Assembly (NCBI RefSeq): GCF_008704535.1
Contig: NZ_CP023701.1
Coordinates: 186,001-250,000, forward strand
Reading direction: 5' to 3'
DNA: 64,000 nt
Source: Streptomyces subrutilus
Lineage (GTDB): Bacteria; Actinomycetota; Actinomycetes; Streptomycetales; Streptomycetaceae
Below the pieces are notes generated by a model. The model was not told where the DNA came from and searched no databases. It worked only from the letters and a program-made list of their open reading frames with translations. The position numbers and the translations under genes are program-made. Below are positions 34,516 to 42,705 of the stretch, one piece after another (position 1 is the first letter of the stretch; every line of letters starts with the position of its first letter).

Positions 34516-34986
34516 ATGCTGCACGCCCAGTTCGACCCCACCGCCCGCCAGGACCTCGCCGTCGCCGTCGTCGACGCCAAGACCCGCCGGGACCTCTCCT
34601 GGCAGGAGCTGGCGGACGTGACCGGTCTCTCGGTCGCCTTCGTCACCGCCGCCCTGCTGGGCCAGCACGCCCTGCCGGAGTCCGCCGCCCGGCCGGTCGC
34701 CGCGCTGCTCGGCCTCGACGAGGACGCCGTCCGGCTGCTGCAGACGGTTCCCACCCGCGGCTCGATCCCGGGCGGCATCCCGACGGACCCGACCATCTAC
34801 CGCTTCCACGAGATGCTCCAGGTCTACGGGACCACGCTGAAGGCCCTGGTGCACGAGCAGTTCGGCGACGGCATCATCAGCGCGATCAACTTCAAGCTCG
34901 ACGTGCGCAAGGTCGCCGACCCCGACGGCGGCGAGCGCGCCGTCATCACCCTCGACGGCAAGTACCTGCCGACGAAGCCCTTCTGA
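34516..34986 (+). CDS. cynS: cyanate hydratase (cyanase)
   Basis: A 156-aa enzyme, the usual cyanase length, that converts cyanate plus bicarbonate to carbamate and CO2, then ammonia. An N-terminal helix-turn-helix-like domain ([20 protein letters not shown]) leads to the catalytic part with Arg96, Glu99 and Ser122 (YRFHEML, IISAINF), the same three residue numbers as in E. coli CynS. The ATG at 34516 follows GGAAGGA. It is the last gene of the cynT-cynS operon, and a clear terminator follows. Confidence 0.96.
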   Translation: MLHAQFDPTARQDLAVAVVDAKTRRDLSWQELADVTGLSVAFVTAALLGQHALPESAARPVAALLGLDEDAVRLLQTVPTRGSIPGGIPTDPTIYRFHEMLQVYGTTLKALVHEQFGDGIISAINFKLDVRKVADPDGGERAVITLDGKYLPTKPF

Positions 34987-35013
34987 GCCGTCCGCACCCG
35001 CGCACACACGACA

Positions 35014-35047
35014 GAGCCTCCCGACCCCCGAAGGGGTGGGGAGGCTC
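35014..35047. terminator. terminator after cynS
   Basis: GAGCCTCCC and GGGAGGCTC, extended by CCCC/GGGG with a single bulge and a CGAA loop, form a stem just past the cynS stop. Confidence 0.8.
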
Positions 35048-35200
35048 CGTGCTGTGCCCGTCGGTGCCCGTGGTGACGGCCTCGCGGCCCTCGCACGCCT
35101 GCGGAGGAACCGGACCCGCGAGGAGTCCGGGTGGAACAAGCCGGGGCCCCGTGGGCACTCGCGCAGGCGTCGGAGGCCCCGGCTCGCAGAGGGGACTGCG

Positions 35201-35614
35201 TCAGCTGCCGGCGGAGACGTTGCCCGACAGGACCGGGATGTTGTCGAGGATGTGCGAGAGCGGCTCGTCACCCTTGGCCTGGGTGGAGTTCTCGGTGCAC
35301 TGCTGGTTCTGCGGGTTGGACAGGACGTTGATGTCCTGGACGCCGACGTTGACCAGGGCGACCAGCGACTGGGCGTTGACCTTCGCCGGGAGGCCGATGC
35401 AGGGCTTGTTCAGGGTGCCCTGGACGAGGCCGAGCTGCGGGCTCTGGTCACCGGAGGTCTTCTGGTTGCCGTAGATCTGCTGGGCGCCGTTGCCGTTGAC
35501 CGTGTTGACGCCGTTGTCGTTGCCGATGGCCATGGCCGGGGCGGCAACGGCGGCGGCGACGCCCAGGATCGAGGCGGAGGCGGCGGCGGTGGCCATCATC
35601 TTCTTAATCATCAT
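35201..35614 (-). CDS. rodlin (spore-surface rodlet protein)
   Basis: A 137-aa secreted protein that orders chaplin fibrils into the paired-rodlet layer of aerial hyphae and spores. The two overlapping ATGs at 35614/35611 follow AGGAAG; the signal peptide runs MMATAAASASILGVAAAVAA. The mature part has the signature IGNDNGVNTVNGNGAQQ, LVQGTLNKPCIGLPAKVN and QDINVLSNPQNQQCTEN, ending in DNIPVLSGNVSAGS. Many streptomycetes have a divergent rdlA/rdlB pair; only one copy is seen here. It is a companion to the chaplin at 20352, but about 15 kb away. Confidence 0.96.
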   Translation of the reverse strand: MMIKKMMATAAASASILGVAAAVAAPAMAIGNDNGVNTVNGNGAQQIYGNQKTSGDQSPQLGLVQGTLNKPCIGLPAKVNAQSLVALVNVGVQDINVLSNPQNQQCTENSTQAKGDEPLSHILDNIPVLSGNVSAGS

Positions 35615-35725
35615 CAGGTCTTCCTGTTGCACGAGTGCATGGTGGTGAGCGTCTTGATCAACGCCCGGGCCCGGCACAGGTTCCGCCGGTTCACCCGATC
35701 AGCCTCTTCTGCTTCCGGGCCCCCG

Positions 35726-36685
35726 TCACGGCCGGCCGTCGAGCCACCGGGCGGCCCCGTCCCGCAGGAGCCGCTCTCCGGCCTCCCGGCCGAGGTCGGC
35801 GGCCCGGTCGGCCGCGCCCGACGCGGTCGCCCGGAGCGCGCCCGCCCCGCCCGGGTCGAGGACCGCCGCGCGGACGGTGAGCAGCGCCGTCCGGGGGTCG
35901 AGGGAGGCGTGGACGGAGGCTGCGGTGAGGCATCCGCCTCCCAGGGCCGCCAAGGCGGCCCGTTCGGCGTCGAGGAGGGCGTGGGTGGGGGCGTCGGTGA
36001 GCGGGGCGAGCAGGTCCCGGGTCGCCTTGTCGTCGCCGCGGTGCTCGATGACGACGATTCCGGCGCCGGAGGCCGGCAGCCACCGCGCGGGGTCGAGGAC
36101 CTCCGACACCCGGCCGGTGAGGCCGAGTCGGCCGAGGCCGGCCAGGGCGGCGATCATGGCGTCGACGCCGAGGGCGCCGGAGTCCAGCCGGGCGAGGCGG
36201 CTGTCTGCGTTCCCGCGGATCGGGACCGGCAGCAACGCCGGGTACAGCGCCTTGAGGAGGGCCGCGCGGCGCGGCGCGCTGGTCCCGACACGGCTGCCCC
36301 GCGGCAGGTCGGCGAGGGTGGCGGGCGGGTGGCCGGCCGGGAGCACCAGGACGTCGCGCACGTCCTCGCGGGGCAGGACCGCGCCGACGGCGATGCCCGG
36401 TTCCCGGTCGTGGGGGCCCGGGACGTCCTTGGCGCAGGCGATCGCCATGTCGACCTCCCCGGCCAGCAGCCGCCGGTCCGCCGTGCGCGTGAAGGCGCCC
36501 TTGCCGCCGATCCGGGACAGCGGTCCGACGTGGCGGTCCCCCTCGGAGACGACCTCGACGACGTCGAGGACCAGGTCCGGGTGGCATCGCCGGAACAACT
36601 CGGCGAAACGGCCGGTCTGTTCGAGGGCCATGGGGCTGGCCCTGGTGGCGAGCCGGACGTCTGGCGTCTCGATGGGCGTGTTCAC
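35726..36685 (-). CDS. hemC: divergent hydroxymethylbilane synthase (HemC paralog)
   Basis: A 319-aa porphobilinogen deaminase-like protein. The start is GTG at 36685 with GGGAGG upstream. Family landmarks are [33 protein letters not shown] (the substrate-binding Lys-Asp), [12 protein letters not shown] with both arginines, [14 protein letters not shown], and the dipyrromethane cofactor Cys in [12 protein letters not shown]. Several positions differ from housekeeping HemC (HS-x-KD is ACAKD; TTGD is SEGD), and no hemA, hemB or hemD is adjacent. It may be a specialised or resistance copy rather than the main haem enzyme. An ABC-transporter remnant lies immediately upstream. Confidence 0.82.
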   Translation of the reverse strand: MNTPIETPDVRLATRASPMALEQTGRFAELFRRCHPDLVLDVVEVVSEGDRHVGPLSRIGGKGAFTRTADRRLLAGEVDMAIACAKDVPGPHDREPGIAVGAVLPREDVRDVLVLPAGHPPATLADLPRGSRVGTSAPRRAALLKALYPALLPVPIRGNADSRLARLDSGALGVDAMIAALAGLGRLGLTGRVSEVLDPARWLPASGAGIVVIEHRGDDKATRDLLAPLTDAPTHALLDAERAALAALGGGCLTAASVHASLDPRTALLTVRAAVLDPGGAGALRATASGAADRAADLGREAGERLLRDGAARWLDGRP

Positions 36686-36902
36686 GCTGCCTCCCTGGTA
36701 TCGGCGGTGCGCCGGCGCCGCGTCAACGGCGCGAACGCCCGCTCGGTGACGGGCGCTTCGCGTGTGCGGCTTCGCGCCCTCGGCCCGGGGCGCCCGCGAC
36801 GGCGGCCGGTCACGGGGGGTCCGGCGTGGCGATGCGCGCGGAGCCGTCGCGCGGGGCGGGCAGGGTGACCGCGAACGCGGCCGCCTGGACGAGTTGGGCG
36901 TT

Positions 36903-37630
36903 GCGTCGGCTCCGTCCCACCAGACGGTGCCGCCGCCGGCGTCGGGCAGGTACAGGCCGGCCAGCAGCTTGATCAGGGTGGACTTGCCGGAGCCGTTCTC
37001 GCCCACCAGGGCGATGACCCTGCCGATCCGGGCGGTCAGGGACACCTCGCGCAGGGTCGGCCGCGGGCGCTCGCCGGCACTGCCCGGGCAGGTGAAGGTG
37101 ACGTTGTCGAAGCGGATCCCGCGCAGGCGCTCCGGGAGGGGCTCGCCGGTGGCCGGTGTCGCCCGCGCCGCGGCCTTCGCGCACAGGCGCTCGTAGTCCG
37201 CGACGAACAGGGACTCCTGGTGCAGGTCGGTGATCTGCAGGACGAGGCCGTCGAGGCCGGCCGCGGCGGCGGACCGCGAGGACGGCGGTGCCCGCGAGCG
37301 CGAGCCGCACGCTTCCGCCCCAGAGCAGCAGCCCGAGCGCCCCGTAGGTCAGCAGGGTCGCGAGTCGCCGGCGCCGTCGGCGATCAGTCCGATCCGGGCG
37401 GCCCTGCCGGCCAGCCGGGTCTGCTCGCGCTCACTGGTCTCGGCCATGTTCCGGAAGTGCCCGAGCAGGAAAGGACCGACCTCGTGCACACGGACCTCGG
37501 CGGCGGCGGCCTGCTGCGTCAGCAGTCGGCCCAGCAGGTGGCCGGCCCGTGCGTGCTGGACGAAGCCGTGGAAGGAGAGGTAGCGCTGTTTGGAGGTGGT
37601 CAGCGAGCTCCACGCGCTGGGCAGCGTCAC
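36903..37630 (-). pseudogene. broken ABC exporter ATP-binding protein
   Basis: Remnant of a fused membrane/ATPase ABC transporter. A piece of the membrane domain (SAWSSLTTSKQRYLSFHGF and FLLGHFRNMAETSEREQTR) starts at 37630; about 200 residues of N-terminus are missing. The frame then shifts near 37360 ([14 protein letters not shown]) and again near 37290 ([17 protein letters not shown]). The last piece keeps the Walker A in [19 protein letters not shown] and ends at TVWWDGADA, before the Q-loop, signature and Walker B. Two frameshifts and loss of both ends make it non-functional. The reading that continues into hemC is only the absence of stops in GC-rich DNA. Confidence 0.85.
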
Positions 37631-37665
37631 GCCGAAACGCCGATGCCGGTACGGGACGTGCGCAG

Positions 37666-37717
37666 CACCGTGCCGGTCCGACCGTCCCGGGGTGGGGGCG
37701 GGCGGACCGGCACGGTG
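37666..37717. terminator. terminator after the first TIG-protein gene
   Basis: A perfect 15-bp inverted repeat (CACCGTGCCGGTCCG and its complement) with a 22-nt spacer lies just past the stop at 37739 on the minus strand. Confidence 0.65.
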
Positions 37718-37738
37718 AGAGGGCCGGGTGGGCCGGGG

Positions 37739-39730
37739 TCAGAGGACGGTGAAGGCGCGTTGGACGGTCTTGCCGTTGATCAGGATCTCGCAGGCCCGCA
37801 GGGCCACCGTGGACGGGTCCTTGACCGTGAAGTTCAGGGCGAAGGTGCCGTCGAGGCCGATGATCCGGGTGACGTACGAGTCGGAGGTCTGCGAGCCGTC
37901 GGCCCGGCGGCCCGTGACCGCGACCGTGGCGACCGGGGCGAAGCCCGAGCCGGTGACCTGGACCACCGTGCCGGCCTTGCCGGAGTCGGGCGAGAGGGCG
38001 AAGCCCGCGGCGGGCGGCGGGGTGCCGGTCCCCACGGTGAAGGCGGCGACCGCGGTGCGCGGGTTGACCAGCACCTCCTTGACCCGGATCGCGGTGGTGG
38101 CCGGGTCGTTGACCGTGAAGGTCTGGGAGAAGGCGCCGTCGAGGCCCACGATCTTGGTCTTGGTGCCGTCCGAGGTGCCCGAGCCGTTCGCCTTGAGCCC
38201 GGTGATCGCGACGGTGGCGACCGGGGCGAAGCCCTGGCCCACGACGGTCACCTTGGTGCCGGCCGGTCCGTTGGAGGTGCTGAGGACGATGAAGTACTTG
38301 GCGACGGTGAGCGCCGCGGTCTGCGACACCCCGTTCGCCTGGACCTTGAGCAGGTAGGTCGCCTGCGGGGCGCCGGAGGCGACGGAGACGCTCCCCGCGA
38401 GTCTGCCGTCGCCCGCGACGGTCAGGGCGCTGGAGCCGATCAGGGCCGGGTCGCAGGCGCTGCCGTCGGCCGCGCAGAGCGAGGCCGTGGGAGCGGCTCC
38501 CGCGGGCCAGCCGGTGCCCGAGACCGTGAGGGTGCCGCCCGGCTTCACCTTGCCGGCGCCGGTGGTGAGGGTGGCCGCCGCCGCGGTGATGGTGAAGGGC
38601 CGGGTGAGGGTGGTGGCGGGGTCGCCGCCCTCGTCCGTCTGGACGGCGACGATGGCCGGGTCGCTGACGGTGAAGGCGCCGGAGAAGGTGCCGTCCGGGG
38701 TGGTCTTCACGTAGACCGCGGTGTCGTCCAGGGTGAGCCCGGCGGCGTCGAGGCCGACGATGTTGATCCACTGGTCCTGGCGGTGGTTGGTGCCGGAGAC
38801 CGTGATGACGCTGCCGACCGGCCCCTGGTTCGGGGAGAGGGTGAAGGCGCGCGGTCCGGTGGGGGTGAAGGCCTTGACGGTCAGCGGCGCGGTGGCCTCC
38901 TTGGCTCCGTCGTTCACCTTGACCAGGTAGCTGCCGTCCGGGACCGTTCCGGCGCCCGCGAGGGTCGCCGTGCCGGTCAGCTGCTTGGCCGCGTTGATCG
39001 ACAGGGTGCTGGAGGTGAACTTGCCGGGGTCGCAGCCGCCGCCGTTGGCGTCGCACAGCGCGGGCACCGGGGTGCCGCCCGGGGTCCACAGTTCGCCGCT
39101 CAGCGGGACGGAGGTGCTCGGCCGGACCGTGCCGCCGGGGGCCGTGAGCGTGGCCGGGACGCCGGCGGTGCCCTGAGCGGTGACGGTGCCGACGCTGCCG
39201 CCGCCCGCCGTCACGTCGCACGGGGTCTGGTAGGTCGAGCCGAGGACCTTGGTCTGGGTGAGGGTGCGGATCGGCGCGAAGGAGATCGGGCCGCTCGCGT
39301 TGACCGGGATGAGGAAGTCGCCCTCGTACGGGGGGATCAGGATCGGCGTGTTGGCCGGCACGTTCATGGTGATCTCGGGTCCGCGCACCGTGACCGTACC
39401 GGTGGCTCCGCCGGACATCGCGAGGTCGAGGGAGGGCGTGGTCGGCACGTTCGACAGGGAGATGCCGCTGGTCGCGGGCGATCCGCCGAGCGTGACCTTG
39501 GCGTGGACGCTGCCGCCGGGGTCGACGATGGACGGGCTCAGCTCGACCGTCATGGACTGGGGGCCCGTCGCCTCGCCCTGACCGGCGGGCAGTGAGCAGT
39601 GCACCGTGGGGGTGACCGTGCCGGCCTGGGCGGCGGGTGCGGCGACGAGCCCGAGTCCCGTTATGGAGACGGCGAGCAGCGCCGGCGTCGACACCCATCG
39701 GTGTGTCATCAGTCTTCGTCGTGAAAACAC
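37739..39730 (-). CDS. secreted TIG/Ig-repeat surface protein A
   Basis: A 663-aa exported protein of unknown function. The start is GTG at 39730 (FSRRRLMTHRWV) with GGGAG upstream, in the same position as in its paralog downstream of it on the map; the signal peptide is LLAVSITGLGLVAAPAAQAG. The N-terminal ~150 residues (TVHCSLPAGQGEATG, IPPYEGDFLIPVNASGPISF, YQTPCDVTAGG) are shared with the paralog and contain two conserved cysteines. It is followed by beta-sandwich repeats, including two nearly identical TIG-like units near the end (GSGFAPVATVAVTGRRADGS and GQGFAPVATVAITGLKANGS). No sortase signal or membrane anchor is visible. It has a strong TTGACT promoter shared with neighbours. Confidence 0.85.
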   Translation of the reverse strand: MFSRRRLMTHRWVSTPALLAVSITGLGLVAAPAAQAGTVTPTVHCSLPAGQGEATGPQSMTVELSPSIVDPGGSVHAKVTLGGSPATSGISLSNVPTTPSLDLAMSGGATGTVTVRGPEITMNVPANTPILIPPYEGDFLIPVNASGPISFAPIRTLTQTKVLGSTYQTPCDVTAGGGSVGTVTAQGTAGVPATLTAPGGTVRPSTSVPLSGELWTPGGTPVPALCDANGGGCDPGKFTSSTLSINAAKQLTGTATLAGAGTVPDGSYLVKVNDGAKEATAPLTVKAFTPTGPRAFTLSPNQGPVGSVITVSGTNHRQDQWINIVGLDAAGLTLDDTAVYVKTTPDGTFSGAFTVSDPAIVAVQTDEGGDPATTLTRPFTITAAAATLTTGAGKVKPGGTLTVSGTGWPAGAAPTASLCAADGSACDPALIGSSALTVAGDGRLAGSVSVASGAPQATYLLKVQANGVSQTAALTVAKYFIVLSTSNGPAGTKVTVVGQGFAPVATVAITGLKANGSGTSDGTKTKIVGLDGAFSQTFTVNDPATTAIRVKEVLVNPRTAVAAFTVGTGTPPPAAGFALSPDSGKAGTVVQVTGSGFAPVATVAVTGRRADGSQTSDSYVTRIIGLDGTFALNFTVKDPSTVALRACEILINGKTVQRAFTVL

Positions 39731-39789
39731 TTGACTCCCATTCATCACTGAGATCCGGGATGGCATTTCACCGATTCACGGCACGGGAC

Positions 39790-39818
39790 ATTGAGGCGGC
39801 TGGAACGGAACAAGTCAA
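39790..39818 (-). promoter_or_regulatory. TTGACT promoter of surface protein A
   Basis: TTGACT-N17-CTCAAT on the minus strand, about 60 bases before the GTG. The whole ~40-base block is nearly repeated upstream of the paralog (41679-41707). Confidence 0.6.
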
Positions 39819-39871
39819 TAGCATTCCGAATACGATCTGACGCGACGTCAGTTGACATTATCGAGATAAAC

Positions 39872-39911
39872 GTCCGGCCGGTCGCCGCCCAAAGGCGGGG
39901 ACCGGCCGGAC
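39872..39911. terminator. terminator after the second TIG-protein gene
   Basis: An 18-bp stem starting GTCCGGCCGGTC with one mismatch and a CAAA loop lies just past the stop at 39929 on the minus strand. Confidence 0.8.
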
Positions 39912-39928
39912 CTCCTGCGGCCGCTCGG

Positions 39929-41560
39929 CTACGAGAGCGACAGGGTGAGCAGCGCCGTGTAGCTGCCCGGCTGGGCGGTACCCGGCAGCTGGAGGACCAG
40001 CGCCGCGTCGGCGTCGTAGTTGCCGCCGAGGGACGCGCGGGAGCCGTCCGTGGCCACCGAGCACAGGGCGGCCGGGGCGTTGCCCAGGCGCGCGGGCGGA
40101 CCCGCCACCGGCGTCGCGGAGCTGCCCCCCTGGGCGGCGCAGGCCGGAGCCCAGGTCACCATGGAGGCGGAGAGGGAGGCTCCGGCGGCGGTGGTGAAGT
40201 CGCTCATGGTTCCGGTGAGCGACCAGCCCGTGTTGATGCCGCGGGCGTCGTGGACGGTGACCTTGTTGAGCGCGCCGTTCAGGGTGTGCGGCGAGCCGTC
40301 GAGCGTGACCGAGCCGAAGTCGACGGAGTCGCCGGCCTGGGACATGGTCAGTGGACCGGGAAGCACGGACAGGTTCATCTTCTGGCCGCCGCTGCCGCCC
40401 GGACCTCCGCCGGTGGTGACGGTGAAGGGCCGGGACCGGACCGTGGCCGGGTCCCCGCCCTCGTCCGCCTGGATCGACACGAGGGCCGGGTCGGTCACGG
40501 TGAACGCGGTGCTGAAGGTTCCGTCCGAGTCGCTCTTGGGATAGACGGCGGTGTCGTCCAGGGTCACTCCGTCGGCGTTCACGCCGACGACGTTGATCCA
40601 CTGGTCCGGCCGGTAGTTCTTGCCGGAGACGGTGACGACGGTGCCGACGGGTCCGCTGGAGGCCGAGAGGGTGAGCTCGCGCTCCCCGGCCGCCACGGCC
40701 TTGACCGTCAGGGGCGCCGTGGCCTCCTTGGTCCCGTCGTTCACCTTCACCAGGTAGTCGCCGTCGGGCACCTGGGTGGCCGGGGCGAGGGTCGCCGTCC
40801 CGGACAGGCCGCCATAGGAGTCGATGGCAAGGGAGTTGGCGGCGAACTTCTCCGTGTCGCAGCCGGCGCCGCTGGTGTCGCAGAGCGACGGGACCGCTTC
40901 CCCGCCCTGGGTCCAGCCGGACCCGGTGAGCGCGACCGCCGTGTTCGGGCGGACGGGCTCGGACGGCGCGCCCAGCACAGCGGGCGGGCCGCCGCTGCCC
41001 TGGACGTCCACCGTGCCCACCGAGCCGGCTCCGGCGGTGACCACGCACGGGGTCTCGTACGACCCGCCGAGCACCTTGGTACGGGTCAGCGTCCGCAGCG
41101 GGGTGAACTCGACCGGCCCCGACGCGGTCAGCGGGACGATGAAGTCCCCTTCGTAGGGCGGGATCACGATGTGCTCCCCCGCGACGATGTCCACCGGGAC
41201 CTCGGGGCCGGTGACGGTCGCGGTGCCGGTGGCGCCGCCGGACATCGCCAGGTCGATGCTCGGGGTGGTGGGCACCTGGGTGATGGAGAACGCGCTGGTC
41301 GCGGGGCTCGGTCCGAGGGTGACCTTGGCGTGCACCTTCCCGCCGGGCGCCACCGTCGCCGGGGTGAGTTCCACGGTCATCTGCTGGGCGCCGGTCGCCT
41401 CGCCCTGCCCGGCCGGCAGGACGCAGTGCACGGTCGGCGTGGTCGTGCCCGCCGTTCCTGCGGGGACGGCCTGGGCCGCCGCACCGCAGCTCAGCACCAG
41501 GAGCAGCGCGCTCGCCCCCACCACCGGGCGGTGCGGTATGCGTCTACGTTGTCGAAACAC
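39929..41560 (-). CDS. secreted TIG/WxL-like surface protein B
   Basis: A 543-aa exported paralog of the preceding protein. It starts GTG at 41560 (FRQRRRIPHRPV) with AAGGAG upstream, and its signal peptide is VVGASALLLVLSCGAAAQA. The N-terminal module (TVHCVLPAGQGEATG, IPPYEGDFIVPLTASGPVEF, YETPCVVTAGA) and middle Ig module (GDYLVKVNDGTKEATAPLTV) align closely with protein A. The C-terminus differs: NLSVLPGPLTMSQAGDSVDF and DARGINTGWSLTGTMSDF look like a WxL-type wall-binding domain seen in other Gram-positives. So the pair shares a head and has swapped tails. Function is unknown; a cell-surface or matrix role is likely. Confidence 0.82.
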   Translation of the reverse strand: MFRQRRRIPHRPVVGASALLLVLSCGAAAQAVPAGTAGTTTPTVHCVLPAGQGEATGAQQMTVELTPATVAPGGKVHAKVTLGPSPATSAFSITQVPTTPSIDLAMSGGATGTATVTGPEVPVDIVAGEHIVIPPYEGDFIVPLTASGPVEFTPLRTLTRTKVLGGSYETPCVVTAGAGSVGTVDVQGSGGPPAVLGAPSEPVRPNTAVALTGSGWTQGGEAVPSLCDTSGAGCDTEKFAANSLAIDSYGGLSGTATLAPATQVPDGDYLVKVNDGTKEATAPLTVKAVAAGERELTLSASSGPVGTVVTVSGKNYRPDQWINVVGVNADGVTLDDTAVYPKSDSDGTFSTAFTVTDPALVSIQADEGGDPATVRSRPFTVTTGGGPGGSGGQKMNLSVLPGPLTMSQAGDSVDFGSVTLDGSPHTLNGALNKVTVHDARGINTGWSLTGTMSDFTTAAGASLSASMVTWAPACAAQGGSSATPVAGPPARLGNAPAALCSVATDGSRASLGGNYDADAALVLQLPGTAQPGSYTALLTLSLS

Positions 41561-41678
41561 CTGACTCCTTCTCCTTGCCCCGGGCAAGCCGCCGGGCCGG
41601 TGCACCGGGGCGCGCACGGAACGCTGCGGACGCCACGGGGTACCGGCTCGATGATCCAATTGTCGAATGATTCAGAAC

Positions 41679-41707
41679 ATTGAGAAGGCGGGCACCGAAG
41701 AAGTCAA
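41679..41707 (-). promoter_or_regulatory. TTGACT promoter of surface protein B
   Basis: TTGACT-N17-CTCAAT on the minus strand, 119 bases before the GTG at 41560. It is nearly identical to the block upstream of protein A. Confidence 0.6.
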
Positions 41708-41815
41708 GAGAAGGAATATCGCGGACTGACGGGACATCACGTCGATCAGGATTCCGCACGGTGATACCGGGCCGGGCGACCGATTATCGTTCGGCTTTCT
41801 TCCCGTGCACGGCTG

Positions 41816-41844
41816 TTGACTGTTCGGATGATCGTGGCTTCACT
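41816..41844 (+). promoter_or_regulatory. TTGACT promoter of the small secreted protein
   Basis: TTGACT-N17-TTCACT on the plus strand, about 200 bases before the ATG at 42045. After TTGACT it shares TTCGG with the promoter of protein B, so the three genes may be co-regulated. The rest of the 41561-42044 gap is a divergent control region with no gene seen. Confidence 0.5.
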
Positions 41845-42044
41845 ACGACTCGACGTCCTGACCCCGGCACGATGCGCCGTGGTACGAGGACACCCGACAG
41901 CACATGGGTGTTTACCGCCCGGCACATCTCGGGACTTCCGGTCCCCGGTTCCGGTTCGTGGCTTGCGGGGCGAAGTCGGCCCGGCCACGGATCCGCACGC
42001 GGCTATGCCCCTGCGCACCACCGCTCGGAAGGAGCACCACCGGT

Positions 42045-42566
42045 ATGAGACCCTCACGATTCGCCGGCCTGGCCGTACTGGCCACGGCGGGCGCGCTCAC
42101 GGCGACGTTCGCCCTGTCCTCCTCGGCGGTCGCCGTGGCCCCGGCCACCGCGACCGCGACGTACAACTGCGGGAGCTGGGGCACCGGGCTCGGCACGCTC
42201 ACCGCGACCGACTCCGGCGGGGTGAAGAAGATCAAGCTCACCTCGACGGCCATCACGATGCCGATCGGCAGCAGCGCCGATCCGAACAGCATCACGACGA
42301 CCCTCAAGACGAAGAAGAACGACGGCACCGAGGTCGACTTCTCCGGCAAGGTGAATCCGGCGATGACCGGCCCCAACCCGATCACCCTGGGCGCGGTGCC
42401 GCTGAGCAGTGGTTCCCTGGCGACCGGCAACACCACCAACTCGTGGCTGCTGACCGGTACGCCCAGTGCGACCAACTGGTCGCTGAGGATCGTCACGTCC
42501 TCGCCGACCGTGGCGACGGTCTACTGCATCGCCACGACCAACCAGTCCTCCGCCTTCACCTGGTAG
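42045..42566 (+). CDS. small secreted protein of unknown function
   Basis: A 173-aa exported protein. The ATG at 42045 follows GGAAGGAG and starts a signal peptide (LAVLATAGALTATFALSSSAVA). The mature part is a Thr/Ser/Asn-rich beta protein (YNCGSWGTGLGTLTATDSGG, SWLLTGTPSATNWSLRIV) with one cysteine near each end, suggesting a single disulfide. I do not recognise the family. Its divergent position and similar promoter tie it to the two TIG-type surface proteins. A clear terminator follows. Confidence 0.75.
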   Translation: MRPSRFAGLAVLATAGALTATFALSSSAVAVAPATATATYNCGSWGTGLGTLTATDSGGVKKIKLTSTAITMPIGSSADPNSITTTLKTKKNDGTEVDFSGKVNPAMTGPNPITLGAVPLSSGSLATGNTTNSWLLTGTPSATNWSLRIVTSSPTVATVYCIATTNQSSAFTW

Positions 42567-42581
42567 CACCGCGGCGGACTT

Positions 42582-42607
42582 CCGGGCGGCGGCCCGCCGC
42601 CGCCCGG
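42582..42607. terminator. terminator after the small secreted protein
   Basis: CCGGGCGGCGG and CCGCCGCCCGG form a perfect 11-bp stem with a 4-nt loop. Confidence 0.75.
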
Positions 42608-42636
42608 GAATCCGGTCTCGGACGCACGCACCGGAC

Positions 42637-42705
42637 GTGCGATGTCTCGCGTGCGATGCCCGGCGAGCGATGACCGGCATGCGATGTCCGGCGTACGAGT
42701 CAGGC
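42637..42705. repeat. 14-bp tandem repeat, five units
   Basis: Head-to-tail units GTGCGATGTCTCGC, GTGCGATGCCCGGC, GAGCGATGACCGGC, ATGCGATGTCCGGC and a shortened fifth unit ending at 42705. The array overlaps the last two codons of the DUF4230 gene. Confidence 0.8.

Noticed and set aside
36686..37045. Frame that joins the ABC Walker A piece to HemC as one protein
   Set aside because: The joining sequence is low-complexity, HemC has its own GTG and ribosome site, and the ABC part is truncated.
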